From an uncultured Paracoccaceae bacterium (GTDB taxonomy: Bacteria; Pseudomonadota; Alphaproteobacteria; Rhodobacterales; Rhodobacteraceae): 64,000 bases of DNA. Under the pieces are notes generated by a model. The model was not told the DNA's origin. It ran no database searches and saw only the letters and a list, made by a program, of their open reading frames with translations. The DNA lies in assembly GCA_947493145.1 (NCBI GenBank), contig CANLPZ010000001.1:1330501-1394500 (forward strand). Reading direction: 5' to 3'. The position numbers and the translations under genes were made by a program. Shown here in pieces: positions 8,825 to 18,514 of the stretch. Positions within the stretch are counted from its first letter, which is position 1, and each line of letters opens with the position of its first letter.

Positions 8825-9416
8825 TTGAATATCGTTCCGCCAATCCACGTAAAATTCGCGCTGTTGCACCCCATATATAATATGGACCGACCGGAACCGT
8901 ATAGTAGAAGCGCTCAGTTCCTTGCCATTTTCGCGACTGGATCTGAAAATTCGATGGAGTCATTAGAAAATCTAAGGGAACTCTGAAAACTTCATCAACC
9001 TCACCCTTATCGATGCGTTCGTCGAACCGACGCTCAATAAGCGCGACAACAGGCGTAACCGTAAAACCGGTGACGGTAATATGATTGGGTAAATTCCCTA
9101 GGGTTTGTGCAACGTCCGAAGTGATACCGATTTCTTCGTTTGCTTCGCGCAACGCCGCATCTGTCACCGATGCATCGAATGCTTCGACTTTACCGCCCGG
9201 AAACGCAATTTGCCCCGGATGATGTCGCAAGGCCGATGACCGTTTCGTTAAAATAACTTTTGCTTGTCCATCTGATACATCAATCGGTACCAAAACGGCC
9301 GCAGGACGTGGCGTTTTGGTCGCAAGGTTTTTGAACTGCGGATTCAAATCGAAATCGGTTGTGATATTCGCCGTTGAATCCAAAACAGATTTTAACCGAG
9401 CTTCAAAATTATCCAT
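8811..9416 (-). CDS. Nudix hydrolase, CoA pyrophosphatase type
   Basis: A 201-residue Nudix enzyme. The segment ILTKRSSALRHHPGQIAFPG followed by GGKVEAFDASVTDAALREAN and EEIGI matches the NuBI/UPF0035 signature characteristic of CoA and acyl-CoA pyrophosphohydrolases (NudL, yeast Pcd1), including the longer spacing before REAxEE. These enzymes cleave CoA to 3',5'-ADP and phosphopantetheine. The start at 9416 overlaps the hslO stop by 8 bp, and the end overlaps cca by 14 bp, so the three genes are translationally coupled. The CoA preference is inferred from the signature. Confidence 0.87.
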   Translation of the reverse strand: MDNFEARLKSVLDSTANITTDFDLNPQFKNLATKTPRPAAVLVPIDVSDGQAKVILTKRSSALRHHPGQIAFPGGKVEAFDASVTDAALREANEEIGITSDVAQTLGNLPNHITVTGFTVTPVVALIERRFDERIDKGEVDEVFRVPLDFLMTPSNFQIQSRKWQGTERFYYTVPVGPYYIWGATARILRGLAERYSNGPN

Positions 9417-10413
9417 CGTTACCTGCTGGTTTGGTCGCCTCAAACCCCAGCGTCTTTGGATCAAATTCGTAATGGGCACCGCAAAACTGACAGTCCGCAG
9501 ACACCATGCCATCGTCCTTGGTCATATGCGCGATATCTTTCGCCGAATATATTGAAAGGCTGTCGCGCACGCGTTGTTCCGAACACGTACATCCGAATTC
9601 GACATCCTGCACATCGTAAACGCGTGGCGCTTCTTCGTGAAACAATCGCGTCAACAAATCAGTTGGTGACACAAGAGGGCCGATCAATTCGATCTCCTCC
9701 GCTGTATCAAGAAGAATATTCACACGTGACCAATTTTCTTGTTGTCCATCGTCCAGCATATCTGCCGCGGTTAGCAACCCATCTTCGGTTTCATTAGACG
9801 GATCTTGTGCAACAAATGGGGATGCTTTTGGCATGTGCTGCAGCATGACGCCACCGGCACGCCAGCTTTCTGTTTTTCCAGGTTCTTGGGATTTCCCAAA
9901 CATCAGTTTGAAACGTGTCGGAATTTGTTCTGACTGCGCAAAATACGTTTGCGCACAATCCGCCAATGAATTTCCAGCAATCGGCGTGACGCCTTGGTAT
10001 GGGGCTGTGCCCTTTCCTTGGTCGATAAGAATCGCAAAATACCCCGTTTCAATTTGTGAAAACGGGTCAGCATTTTCGTCTAAACGGTCCTCATCGTAAC
10101 TGGCATAGGCACGAACGTGCGCTGGCTTGCCGTCCTCGGTCGGGCCATAATAATCTGTTGCGATCAGACGTGCGGGACCTGTCGCGCGCACTTGCAGTGA
10201 TAGCTTCCAACGCAATTTCATCGTTTGACCGATCAAAACGGTAAGCGCTGTCATCTCTGCGACCAAGGCTTCTATCAATGGCGGATAATCGTGCTGTTCC
10301 AACACACGATCCAGCAAATTGTCCAACCGTGCAACACGTCCGCGAATGTCTGATTTGTCTAACTGAAATGGGAGAACCGTATCGTCCCAATCCATTTTCT
10401 TCGTGTTTTCCAT
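9409..10413 (-). CDS. hslO: Redox-regulated chaperone Hsp33
   Basis: Cytoplasmic holdase activated by oxidation. The 334-residue protein has the Hsp33 fold (CAQTYFAQSEQIPTRFKL around the middle) and the C-terminal zinc/redox switch with Cys275 and Cys277 (GCTCSEQRV) and Cys308 and Cys311 (DCQFCGAHYEF). On oxidative stress these cysteines form disulfides and release zinc. The start at 10413 has AAGGA 8 bases upstream; longer upstream extension is not supported. It is divergent from the Nudix gene at 10.5 kb and opens the hslO-nudix-cca run. Confidence 0.93.
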   Translation of the reverse strand: MENTKKMDWDDTVLPFQLDKSDIRGRVARLDNLLDRVLEQHDYPPLIEALVAEMTALTVLIGQTMKLRWKLSLQVRATGPARLIATDYYGPTEDGKPAHVRAYASYDEDRLDENADPFSQIETGYFAILIDQGKGTAPYQGVTPIAGNSLADCAQTYFAQSEQIPTRFKLMFGKSQEPGKTESWRAGGVMLQHMPKASPFVAQDPSNETEDGLLTAADMLDDGQQENWSRVNILLDTAEEIELIGPLVSPTDLLTRLFHEEAPRVYDVQDVEFGCTCSEQRVRDSLSIYSAKDIAHMTKDDGMVSADCQFCGAHYEFDPKTLGFEATKPAGNDG

Positions 10414-10504
10414 ACCGGTATCCTTGACGCGTTTCGGTTGCCATACCGCGACTATATAGGTACGGCAAGTGCAGGACCAAGACGACAACGCAGGATTTCG
10501 ACTA

Positions 10505-10951
10505 ATGCAGCGGTTCGGAAAACCACCACTTGCAGACAAAACTTATACCCCACGACCAGGGGCGTATGCTATTTTGCCTCATGGGGCTTCGTTTTTGATG
10601 ACCTTTCAATCGCGCCCCTCACCGGAGTTTCAACTCCCGGGCGGAGGCGTTGATGCCCATGAAAACCCAATCCAAGCATTGCATCGTGAAGTGTTGGAAG
10701 AAACTGGTTGGACGATATCTGCGCCCAAGCGGATTGGCGTCTACAAGAAATTTGTTTTCATGCCTGAATATGATCTTTGGGCGGAAAAGATCTGTCAGAT
10801 TTTCGTTGCAAAGCCTGTCTTGCAAAAACACGAACCGATAGAACCGGATCACACATCTGTGTTTTTAAGCTACGATGATGCAATTGACGTTTTGGCAAAT
10901 GATGGCGACAAAGCCTATCTTCGCCGTTACGTCGAATTTTTACGTGGGTGA
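10505..10951 (+). CDS. Nudix hydrolase
   Basis: A 148-residue Nudix protein of unknown substrate. It has a perfect Nudix box: GGVDAHENPIQALH followed by REVLEETGW. The start at 10505 (MQRFGKPPLADKTY) has AGGA about 10 bases upstream and begins where related sequences do; a Met 12 codons upstream would overlap the hslO promoter region. It sits alone, divergent from hslO and convergent with the phosphatase gene, which it overlaps by about 25 bp at the 3' ends. Not related in detail to the CoA-type Nudix gene nearby. Confidence 0.85.
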   Translation: MQRFGKPPLADKTYTPRPGAYAILPHGASFLMTFQSRPSPEFQLPGGGVDAHENPIQALHREVLEETGWTISAPKRIGVYKKFVFMPEYDLWAEKICQIFVAKPVLQKHEPIEPDHTSVFLSYDDAIDVLANDGDKAYLRRYVEFLRG

Positions 10952-12201
10952 TATTCCACGACAATTGCAGAAATATCGTCTGGAAAATCTGAACCACCTG
11001 CAAAGCGATTGAGATCCCACATAAGCGCTTCCAAAAATTGCTTCCCCGAAAGGTTTTTGTTTTTTTGCACCAAGCGTTCCGCGCCATCGTCGTCAAGCAT
11101 TGAACCATTCGGGTCTGGGCATTCAGTGACGCCATCTGACCACATGAAAAATCGATCCCCAGAATTTAAGTCGAATTCAAAATCTTCAAAAGAAATGTCT
11201 GGGATCAAACCAATGGGCATTCCGCCGGCGCCGACACGTTCAGTTCGTCCATTTGCACGTTGGATTATCGGAAAAGGTTGGCCAGCCTGACACATTTCGA
11301 CATGGCCTGTTGTCAGATCCACATATGCCAACAACAACGTAAAATAATGGTCGGTATCCATTTCGTTCAATACAAGATGATTAAGTTTGGTTGCGACCTT
11401 TCGTGGGGGGACAGAAACAATTTCCCCGTCAGAACCAAAATCCAGCGCTATGTTGTGTTCTGGTGTGGTTCCCGAAAAGAATCCGGCCAAACGCGCGGTC
11501 ATTAAGGCCGATGAAATACCGTGACCCGAAACGTCGATTGCAAAGAATCCGACATTGGTTTCATCAATCTGGAAATAGCTGACCAAATCGCCACCTACAT
11601 GCCCACTGGACTGAAGCAGTAAAGAGGCGGTGACATCTCCAAATGACTTATGTCGCTCCTTAACCAGCGAATGTTGTAGCTTTTTCGCCTCAATCAAATC
11701 TTTGTCCAGCGCATCGTAAAGCGATTGTAATTCATCCAATGTCGACGAAATAATCCGGTTTTTTTCAGTCAGTTGCTTTTGCATTTCGAGAATGCGTTCT
11801 CCTGCCGACATTCGCGCGCGAAGCTCTTCCAAATTTACGGGCTTCGACAAAAAATCATCGGCACCTATTTTCAAACCGTGCGCAACGTCCTCTTTTTCCG
11901 ATTTTGAGGTCAGTAGAATGAAATAAACATATGTTTCGTGATCAATTTTTCGTAGCTCGCGACAGAATTCCAGCCCGTCAATATCTGGCATCATCCAATC
12001 GCTGATAATCAAATCAGGCATCTCTTCACGAACCATATTCAGTGCTTCGCGGCCTGAGGAAGCCTCTCGTATATCGTAACCCCATTTTTTCAGTGATACG
12101 GTTATCAATTTCCTTTGAAGCGCACTGTCATCGACAACCAGAAGCTTCCGGGTGTTACTCGTCTCAATTTGGGGAGAGATCGCATGTATAAGGTTTGACA
12201 A
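10927..12201 (-). CDS. Response regulator with PP2C-type (RsbU/SpoIIE) phosphatase output
   Basis: A 424-residue two-domain signalling protein. Residues about 18-135 are a receiver domain with the acidic pair Asp24/Asp25, phosphoacceptor Asp68 (IISDWMMPD) and the Lys in FLSKPV. A coiled linker (about 130-185, rich in Leu and charged residues) leads to a PP2C-like phosphatase (about 190-420) with GHVGGDLV, DVSGHGISSALM and WSDGVTECPDPNG, the RsbU/SpoIIE signature with metal-binding Asp residues. Such proteins dephosphorylate an anti-sigma antagonist in partner switching. A divergent HPt gene lies 136 bp away and could supply phosphate. No anti-sigma or antagonist gene is in this window. Confidence 0.9.
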   Translation of the reverse strand: MSNLIHAISPQIETSNTRKLLVVDDSALQRKLITVSLKKWGYDIREASSGREALNMVREEMPDLIISDWMMPDIDGLEFCRELRKIDHETYVYFILLTSKSEKEDVAHGLKIGADDFLSKPVNLEELRARMSAGERILEMQKQLTEKNRIISSTLDELQSLYDALDKDLIEAKKLQHSLVKERHKSFGDVTASLLLQSSGHVGGDLVSYFQIDETNVGFFAIDVSGHGISSALMTARLAGFFSGTTPEHNIALDFGSDGEIVSVPPRKVATKLNHLVLNEMDTDHYFTLLLAYVDLTTGHVEMCQAGQPFPIIQRANGRTERVGAGGMPIGLIPDISFEDFEFDLNSGDRFFMWSDGVTECPDPNGSMLDDDGAERLVQKNKNLSGKQFLEALMWDLNRFAGGSDFPDDISAIVVEYHPRKNST

Positions 12202-12337
12202 ATTGGGTGCCCTTTTCGTTCACATATCATCAGTTGCAAATAGAATTTAAGAACAGATGAAAATGTGTGCACAGATTTAGAAACCATTTGTTAGTTTCGA
12301 CCATCTAGCTTTGCAGAAAGTTAGGAGCGAACAGTCT

Positions 12338-12664
12338 ATGATCGATTGGGATCGAATAAACGAATTGCGTGACGAAATAGGCGACGAAGATTTCGCAGAA
12401 GTCGTTGTTTTGTTTCTTGCAGAAGTTGAAGAAGTCATCGACGAACTACGATCCGGAATTGACGCCGAGGATGTCGAAAGCAAGATGCACTTTTTGAAAG
12501 GAAGTGCACTAAATTTAGGATTTCGTGCGTTGGCTGAATTATGTGAAAAAAACGAACATAGCGCCAAAGCTGGCGCAGCAGATGATGTCAATCAAACCGA
12601 GGTCGTCGCGTGCTATGATCAATCAAAACTTAGTTTTGAAACAAACGAAGAGATGACTGTTTAG
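12338..12664 (+). CDS. HPt (histidine phosphotransfer) domain protein
   Basis: A 108-residue free-standing HPt domain. The phosphorylatable His is His51 in MHFLKGSALNLG, the standard HxLKGSxxxxG box, surrounded by acidic helices. The ATG at 12338 with AGGAG 10 bases upstream is preferred to an upstream TTG. It faces the receiver-phosphatase gene across a short divergent region and ends by overlapping the ilvA stop codon, convergent. The pair is likely a phosphorelay: a distant kinase, this HPt, then the receiver of the phosphatase. That link is inferred from adjacency. Confidence 0.87.
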   Translation: MIDWDRINELRDEIGDEDFAEVVVLFLAEVEEVIDELRSGIDAEDVESKMHFLKGSALNLGFRALAELCEKNEHSAKAGAADDVNQTEVVACYDQSKLSFETNEEMTV

Positions 12665-13908
12665 ATAACAAAATTCACTAAGGTTTCGTTTTCAGTAATA
12701 TCATCAAAAACAAATCCAGCCGCGTCCAATTTTTTGAACAATTTTTGGAAATTTTCTGGTTTTTTGGTTTCAATACCGATCAAAACAGATCCAAAATTTC
12801 GTGCCGATTTTTTCAAATATTCGAACCGCGCAATATCATCATCTGGCCCAAGCATCGACAAAAACTCTTTCAAAGCACCGGGACGCTGAGGCAACCTGAG
12901 AATAAAATACTTCTTAACGCCCAAGTGGCGTTGTGCGCGTTCTTTTACTTCTGGCAACCGTTCAAAATCAAAATTTCCGCCAGATGTGATGCACAGAACC
13001 GATTTGCCTTCAATTTCGTCTTTCAAATCCTTTAGCGCGTCAACGGATAACGCACCGGCCGGTTCCAAAACAATTCCCTCAACATTCAGCATTTCAGTAA
13101 TTGTTGTACAAACACGGTCTTCTTTAATCGACAAAACGTCACTGGAATCCACCGATTTCAAAATTTCAAACGGGTGCTCACCAATACGTGCAACAGACGC
13201 ACCATCAACAAAATTATCAACGCTTTCCAATGTTATAAGATGACCTGCATCAACCGCGGCCTTCAAGCTAGCCCCACCTGACGGTTCGACGAAAACGAGT
13301 TTCGGAGTGCTTTTGGCTGTCCTAAGATATTTGACGGTACCGGATGACAGCCCGCCACCCCCTACTGGTAAAACGATAACATCGGGAACGGTCTGCATCT
13401 GTTGCAACGCCTCATGCACAACAGTTGCCTGACCTTCAATTACATCCGGATCATCAAATGGGGATAAAAAGTGCCCGTTATGCATTTCGCAATATGATTG
13501 AGCCGCCGCTAAAGTTTCGTCAAAATAGTCGCCCTCCAAGACGACCTCAATCGCGTCGCCACCAAAGATCTTTGTTTTCTCAATTTTTTGTTGGGGTGTT
13601 GTCACTGGCATGTAAATCACGCCTTTAACGCCGAAATGACGACAGACAAACGCCATCCCCTGTGCGTGGTTCCCAGCGCTGGCACAGACAAACAAATTTT
13701 GGTCTGCATTAGTGCTCAAAACCTTTGCCAAAGCATTAAATGCGCCCCGAATTTTGTAGGATCGGACTGGTGACAAGTCCTCTCGTTTTAAAAAAACATC
13801 TGCGCCGTAAATTTTTGACAAATGATCATTTCGTTGGAGCGGTGTTTCAGGAAACATCGTTCGCATATTCTGCGTTGCGTTTTTTACGGCTTTATTAAAA
13901 CTATCCAT
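12661..13908 (-). CDS. ilvA: Threonine dehydratase (threonine ammonia-lyase)
   Basis: PLP enzyme converting threonine to 2-oxobutanoate, first step of isoleucine synthesis. The 415-residue protein has the PLP lysine Lys52 (SYKIRGA), the phosphate-binding glycine loop [10 protein letters not shown] and a Ser/Gly-rich CITSGGNFD near 310-320. A single ACT-like domain follows (about residues 330-415, [17 protein letters not shown]), the shorter arrangement compared with the two ACT domains of the E. coli enzyme. Isoleucine feedback through this domain is expected but not shown. The start at 13908 has AAGGGA just upstream. Divergent from argG. Confidence 0.9.
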   Translation of the reverse strand: MDSFNKAVKNATQNMRTMFPETPLQRNDHLSKIYGADVFLKREDLSPVRSYKIRGAFNALAKVLSTNADQNLFVCASAGNHAQGMAFVCRHFGVKGVIYMPVTTPQQKIEKTKIFGGDAIEVVLEGDYFDETLAAAQSYCEMHNGHFLSPFDDPDVIEGQATVVHEALQQMQTVPDVIVLPVGGGGLSSGTVKYLRTAKSTPKLVFVEPSGGASLKAAVDAGHLITLESVDNFVDGASVARIGEHPFEILKSVDSSDVLSIKEDRVCTTITEMLNVEGIVLEPAGALSVDALKDLKDEIEGKSVLCITSGGNFDFERLPEVKERAQRHLGVKKYFILRLPQRPGALKEFLSMLGPDDDIARFEYLKKSARNFGSVLIGIETKKPENFQKLFKKLDAAGFVFDDITENETLVNFVI

Positions 13909-14020
13909 GCGTCCCTTTTTTGGCCTTTCTACTGATGTTTGCAAGCGAAGAACGCCGCTCCCTTGCCCTAAGGTTCAAAAACGGGTAACGCCTGCCCGAT
14001 ACCGAGAGACGGAGACGGAA

Positions 14021-15247
14021 ATGACAGCGCCAAAAAAAGTTGTTCTGGCCTATTCAGGCGGTTTGGACACTTCGATCATTTTGAAATGGCTACAAACGGA
14101 ATACGGTTGTGAGGTTGTAACCTTTACCGCTGATTTGGGCCAAGGCGAAGAGCTTGAACCAGCTCGTGAAAAGGCTGAGCTTTTAGGCATCAAGCCAGAA
14201 AACATCTTTATCGAAGATGTACGCGAAGAATTTGTTCGTGATTTCGTATTTCCGATGTTCCGCGCAAACGCTGTATACGAAGGTCTGTACCTATTGGGTA
14301 CATCAATTGCTCGCCCACTGATTTCGAAACGCTTGATTGAAATCGCCGAAGAAACCGGTGCGGACGCTGTCGCGCATGGCGCAACTGGTAAGGGCAACGA
14401 TCAGGTGCGGTTTGAATTGGCCGCATATGCCTTGAACCCAGATATCAAAGTCATCGCACCATGGCGCGAATGGGATTTGTCGAGCCGAACAAAGCTAATC
14501 GATTTTGCAGAGAAGCACCAAATTCCAATCGCTAAAGACAAACGCGGCGAAGCACCGTTTTCTGTTGATGCGAACCTGCTTCATACGTCGTCCGAAGGTA
14601 AAGTTCTTGAAGATCCAGCAATTGATGCGCCGGACTATGTTTACCAACGTACAGTAAACCCCGAAGACGCACCGAATACGCCGGAATTTATCGAAATCGG
14701 TTTTGAAAAGGGGGACGCTGTCAGCATCGATGGTGTTGCGCTGTCCCCAGCAGAGGTTTTGACAAAACTGAACGAGCTTGGCGGCAAACACGGATGTGGC
14801 CGGTTGGATTTGGTCGAAGGGCGTTTCGTTGGAATGAAATCGCGCGGGATTTACGAAACACCGGGTGGCACGTTGTTGCTCGAGGCGCACCGCGGCATTG
14901 AATCCATCACGATGGACCGTGGGGCAATGCACCTGAAAGACGAACTTATGCCGCGGTATGCAGAGCTGATTTACAATGGTTTCTGGTACAGCCCTGAACG
15001 CGAGATGTTACAGGCCGCGATCGATAAGTCACAAGAACACGTAACTGGGACAGTACGGTTGAAGCTTTACAAAGGCGTTGCACGTACAGTTGGCCGTTGG
15101 TCTGACTATTCACTGTATTCCGAAGAGCACGTCACATTCGAAGATGACGCAGGCGCGTATGATCAAAAAGACGCCGCTGGTTTCATTCAACTTCAGGCGT
15201 TGCGTTTGAAATTGATTGCGATGCGCAACAAACGTGTTGGTACCTAA
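14021..15247 (+). CDS. argG: Argininosuccinate synthase
   Basis: Joins citrulline and aspartate using ATP in arginine synthesis. The 408-residue protein has the ATP pyrophosphatase P-loop [10 protein letters not shown] near the N-terminus and the conserved [14 protein letters not shown], plus TRP-like ending sequences of the family. The start at 14021 follows GGAGACGGAA. The gene stands alone, divergent from ilvA. It runs 4 bp into the convergent sulfotransferase-like gene, whose 3' coding region holds a likely argG terminator hairpin (15261-15298). Confidence 0.96.
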   Translation: MTAPKKVVLAYSGGLDTSIILKWLQTEYGCEVVTFTADLGQGEELEPAREKAELLGIKPENIFIEDVREEFVRDFVFPMFRANAVYEGLYLLGTSIARPLISKRLIEIAEETGADAVAHGATGKGNDQVRFELAAYALNPDIKVIAPWREWDLSSRTKLIDFAEKHQIPIAKDKRGEAPFSVDANLLHTSSEGKVLEDPAIDAPDYVYQRTVNPEDAPNTPEFIEIGFEKGDAVSIDGVALSPAEVLTKLNELGGKHGCGRLDLVEGRFVGMKSRGIYETPGGTLLLEAHRGIESITMDRGAMHLKDELMPRYAELIYNGFWYSPEREMLQAAIDKSQEHVTGTVRLKLYKGVARTVGRWSDYSLYSEEHVTFEDDAGAYDQKDAAGFIQLQALRLKLIAMRNKRVGT

Positions 15248-15951
15248 GACACTTTTAATGCCCGCGATTTGAGGAAATCAAAAACCTCTTTCGCGGGCTT
15301 ATATAGTTTTTCGTGTTTTTCGTTCACGACTGGTAATTGGGTTTCAGCAGGCGCAAACCCAGTAGATCTGTGAACGGCATTATACCAATGTTTTGCCCAA
15401 ACGCCGTCATAGGATTTTGGGCCGGCCGTCCAGCTCAGCATTTCAGGCGTAAATTGCAATCCTATCTCTGCACACAGTGACTCTAGCGCCTTCTTTGGAT
15501 CACGCCGGATGTCGTCACTGTCGATCACCACGCCTCCAAGGTTTTCAAACACGCGTTGTTGTGCGTGAAAGCCAATTCCTTCGTCGGTTATGCGCTCTCG
15601 TTTTTCGGAATAGCTCGCTAACACGCGTGCCGGATGTCGAATTAAATGTACATTGACGCAGTTTTTCGCCCAATTCATCGGAAAATTATCCAACATATGG
15701 TGAGGCATATGTTTCATGTAGACATGCGTTGCGTTGTCGTTGCCTAACGCATTGCAACGTTCAGCAACTTTGCTTGGGTCGTCCAAATGACGGGCAAGGA
15801 TTTCATTCTGCATAGGATGAACCTCACCGGAGTATTTGAGATAAGGCGCATAAAACGGCTCATCCCAAACAACAAAATCGCGACGTGCAGCGAAACTATA
15901 CATCATCGCAGTGGATAAATTGCGTGGGCCTGACCACATTGCAATCTTCAT
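15244..15951 (-). CDS. Sulfotransferase-like P-loop protein paired with aminotransferase
   Basis: A 235-residue protein with a sulfotransferase-type start: [20 protein letters not shown], where SGPRNLST occupies the 5'-phosphosulfate loop position, and [14 protein letters not shown] the 3'-phosphate region. Later landmarks are [26 protein letters not shown] and the [12 protein letters not shown] box. It is cotranscribed with a class IV aminotransferase 11 bp upstream. From memory, this protein and its partner resemble the N- and C-terminal halves of plant fused proteins annotated as branched-chain aminotransferase-like. The substrate and even true sulfotransfer are unknown. Confidence 0.8.
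   Translation of the reverse strand: MKIAMWSGPRNLSTAMMYSFAARRDFVVWDEPFYAPYLKYSGEVHPMQNEILARHLDDPSKVAERCNALGNDNATHVYMKHMPHHMLDNFPMNWAKNCVNVHLIRHPARVLASYSEKRERITDEGIGFHAQQRVFENLGGVVIDSDDIRRDPKKALESLCAEIGLQFTPEMLSWTAGPKSYDGVWAKHWYNAVHRSTGFAPAETQLPVVNEKHEKLYKPAKEVFDFLKSRALKVS
15261..15298 (+). terminator. Probable argG terminator inside the sulfotransferase-like gene
   Basis: CCCGCGA and TCGCGGG close a two-part hairpin with an inner GAGG/CCTC stem. Only a weak T-tract follows (CTTATATAGTTTTT). It lies in the 3' coding part of the convergent gene. Confidence 0.55.
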
Positions 15952-15962
15952 TTTGCAACTTT

Positions 15963-16859
15963 CTACGTTATTAGTGACTTATATAAAGTTCGAATTTTGT
16001 CAGTTATTGGTCGATGCTCCGCTGTACCAATTTGTCGACCATCAATTTGACCAACGGGTGTTTGCGCCCCAAAGGTTCCAGTCAAAAACGCTTCGTCCGC
16101 GGTGTACGTATCGACCAACGAATAATTTCGTTCAAAGATTGGAATGTCATTGGCACGGCAAACGTCTATGACCTTTTGTCGCGTAATCCCATTCATGCAA
16201 TAGTCGCCTGTGCTTGTCCAAACTTCACCATTTCGGACAATAAAGAAATTACACGCGTTGGTCGTATTCACAAAACCATGCACGTCCAACATCAAAGCCT
16301 CGTCAGCGCCCGCTTTTTCCGCAGCGATACAGGCAAGAATACAGTTAAGTTTAGAATGAGAATTTAATTTTGGATCTTGCGTCATTGGAAGGCCGCGAAT
16401 GTGTGGCACAGTCGCTAAATTGATCGGGCGCGCAATTTTTGGCTTCGAATGTTCAGCAATAATGACGATTGTTGATCCGTTTTCTGACAAGCTGGGGTGT
16501 TGAAACGGGCGTGTTTTTGGACCACGCGTAACCATGACTCTTGCGTGTGCATCCGTTTGCATTTTGTTTGCGGATTGTGTCTCTAATAATGCAGAAACCA
16601 ATTCATTTTTTGTAAGACCGATATCAAGATCGATTGCTTTTGAAGCCCCAAAAAGTCGATCGATATGTTCGTCTAAAAATGCCCAAGTTCCGTCATAAAG
16701 CCGCAAACCTTCCCAGACACCGTCGCCCAACATAAATCCGCTGTCATAAACGCTTACGACGGCGTTCGCTTTTGGGACGAGTTTTCCATTCACATAAATC
16801 AGTAAAGATTCGTTTCTGTCATCGGTGACTGAGGTATGCGTGCTTACATGAGTATCCAT
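15963..16859 (-). CDS. Class IV aminotransferase (branched-chain/D-amino acid type)
   Basis: A 298-residue PLP-dependent aminotransferase of fold type IV. Landmarks are VYDSGFMLGDGVWEGLRLYD, DEHIDRLFGASKAIDL, the catalytic Lys in NSHSKLNCILA, and the phosphate-site segment NTTNACNFFIV followed by NGITRQKVID. BCAT, D-amino acid transaminase and 4-amino-4-deoxychorismate lyase share this fold, and sequence reading does not settle the substrate. The start at 16859 is weakly supported (GGTGA). It precedes the sulfotransferase-like gene by 11 bp, and the order suggests joint function. Divergent from msrA. Confidence 0.85.
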   Translation of the reverse strand: MDTHVSTHTSVTDDRNESLLIYVNGKLVPKANAVVSVYDSGFMLGDGVWEGLRLYDGTWAFLDEHIDRLFGASKAIDLDIGLTKNELVSALLETQSANKMQTDAHARVMVTRGPKTRPFQHPSLSENGSTIVIIAEHSKPKIARPINLATVPHIRGLPMTQDPKLNSHSKLNCILACIAAEKAGADEALMLDVHGFVNTTNACNFFIVRNGEVWTSTGDYCMNGITRQKVIDVCRANDIPIFERNYSLVDTYTADEAFLTGTFGAQTPVGQIDGRQIGTAEHRPITDKIRTLYKSLIT

Positions 16860-16978
16860 TTGGTCACCGTAACGCAGAATGAAATGTTTCCAACCAGTAA
16901 ATTCGTTGTGACGTCACAGTCCAGTGATTTGAGTTTTTTCTATTCTTAGACCAACGTGGCCGCAAAAGGAGACATCCA

Positions 16979-17641
16979 ATGCATAAAGTACATCAAAAAA
17001 CACACACCATTCTATTATCAGTTTCGATGGCAATTGGATTTATGATCCAATGTAGCGCCGCCCAAGCAGCGGATTTAAAAACAGCCGTTGTTGCAGGTGG
17101 TTGTTTTTGGTGCGTTGAGGCGGATTTTGAAAAAGTTCCTGGCGTGATTTCAGTTGAATCTGGCTACGCTGGCGGATCGACCAAAAATCCGACCTATAAA
17201 CAGGTTACTTCAGGCGGAACTGGCCACTATGAAGCCGTCCGAATCCGTTATGACGCCGACAAAGTCAGCTACGCAACGCTGCTGAATAAATTCTTGCGCT
17301 CTGTTGATCCAACAGATGCAGGCGGTCAGTTCTGCGATCGCGGCGAAAGCTACCGCACAGCTGTTTTTGCGGCGAACAGTTCGGAAAAGAAAACCGCACA
17401 GGCGGAAATCGCTAAGGCACAGTCAGATCTTGGAAAGAAAGTTGTAACGCCCGTTCTAAACGCGTCGAAGTTTTACAAGGCAGAGGCATATCACCAAGAT
17501 TACTACAAAAGTTCTAAAGTTGTCGTGACACGCTTTGGACCAAAGAAAAAATCCGAAGCTTATAAACGGTATCGTGATGCCTGCGGCCGTGACCAACGTG
17601 TAAAACAGCTTTGGGGTTCGGCCGCTGCGTTTTTAAAATAA
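16979..17641 (+). CDS. msrA: Peptide methionine sulfoxide reductase MsrA, exported
   Basis: Reduces S-methionine sulfoxide. The 220-residue protein carries a signal peptide (residues 1-30, probable cut AQA|ADL), so it should act in the periplasm, unlike the usual cytoplasmic form. The catalytic motif is GGCFWC with Cys42. The core includes [26 protein letters not shown] and the YHQDYY segment; two further Cys near the end (Cys at CGRDQR) may help resolve the disulfide. The ribosome site AGGAG is strong. No MsrB or quinol-coupled MsrPQ gene is beside it. It ends at the base before the rbsK-type stop, convergent. Confidence 0.92.
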   Translation: MHKVHQKTHTILLSVSMAIGFMIQCSAAQAADLKTAVVAGGCFWCVEADFEKVPGVISVESGYAGGSTKNPTYKQVTSGGTGHYEAVRIRYDADKVSYATLLNKFLRSVDPTDAGGQFCDRGESYRTAVFAANSSEKKTAQAEIAKAQSDLGKKVVTPVLNASKFYKAEAYHQDYYKSSKVVVTRFGPKKKSEAYKRYRDACGRDQRVKQLWGSAAAFLK

Positions 17642-18514
17642 CTAAGCCTTAAACCTTCGGACTTCGCTCAAATCAGGAATGACATCCGCAGTCCCAAATC
17701 GCGTCACCATCAATGCGGCGGCGCGATTTGCTTGTTCAAGGGCCAATGTGATCGGTTGGCCCTTATCAAGTTCCGCAAGCAAATATCCAGTAAACGTATC
17801 GCCAGCGCCGGTTGTATCAACCGGATCAACGCGTATCGCGGCGATATTTGTTTCAATGTGTTCATGTGTGTCGAAATGTTGCGCGCCCTTTGACCCCAAA
17901 GTGACAACAATATCTCGAACGCCCAGTTCAGTAACCGACTTTCCTAATCCATTTCGAAGCTGTTCAGCTTCGACCTCGTTCAGGATCAAAAGATCACAAA
18001 ATGGCAAAACTTCAGATACCGCCTTCACCGAAAATGGTGCGGCCGCATATGCGACCTTTAAACCCATTTCCTTAGCCAGCTTACAGGCTTCGAACTGAAG
18101 GTTTGTTTCGTTTTGTGTTACGAAATAGTCAGCAGTCGACGCTGATGTAAGGGCATTTGAAACTGCCTCCTGTGACACGCGAAGATTTGCGCCAGAAAAA
18201 ATCACAATCGAATTTTCCGCATGATCATCGACAGTGATGATCGCGTGCGCTGTGGGTTGGTCGCAAATTTGGATTGATCTGACATCCACCCCATATTCGT
18301 TCATCTGATCGATTGCCCACTGGCCGTCAGTTCCAACAGCCCCAATATGGTGAACATGGCCCCCAGCGCGCGAAATTGCGACCGACATATTTGCGCCCTT
18401 ACCGCCAAGCCCCTTTTGCATCGACGCTGCAGCAAGCGTTTCACCAGGTCGCGGTAAATGAGCAACCTGATAGAAAAAGTCTGCGTTAATCGATCCAAGA
18501 TTCCAAACGGTCAT
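17642..18514 (-). CDS. rbsK: PfkB-family sugar kinase, ribokinase-like
   Basis: A 290-residue PfkB kinase. The N-terminal glycine motif GLGGKGANMSVA and the C-terminal DTTGAGDTFTGYLLAEL, with catalytic Asp, match ribokinases. The central acceptor-binding region (NEVEAEQL, TLGSKGAQ) is also conserved. Likely to phosphorylate ribose or a similar sugar; other PfkB substrates are possible, so the symbol is provisional. It overlaps the 3' end of maeB by 4 bp (ATGA), so the two are in one transcript though not linked in metabolism. Confidence 0.8.
   Translation of the reverse strand: MTVWNLGSINADFFYQVAHLPRPGETLAAASMQKGLGGKGANMSVAISRAGGHVHHIGAVGTDGQWAIDQMNEYGVDVRSIQICDQPTAHAIITVDDHAENSIVIFSGANLRVSQEAVSNALTSASTADYFVTQNETNLQFEACKLAKEMGLKVAYAAAPFSVKAVSEVLPFCDLLILNEVEAEQLRNGLGKSVTELGVRDIVVTLGSKGAQHFDTHEHIETNIAAIRVDPVDTTGAGDTFTGYLLAELDKGQPITLALEQANRAAALMVTRFGTADVIPDLSEVRRFKA

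Noticed and set aside
8871..8885. Short palindrome CCATATATAATATGG
   Set aside because: Lies in coding sequence of the CoA-type Nudix gene and is AT-rich; likely chance.
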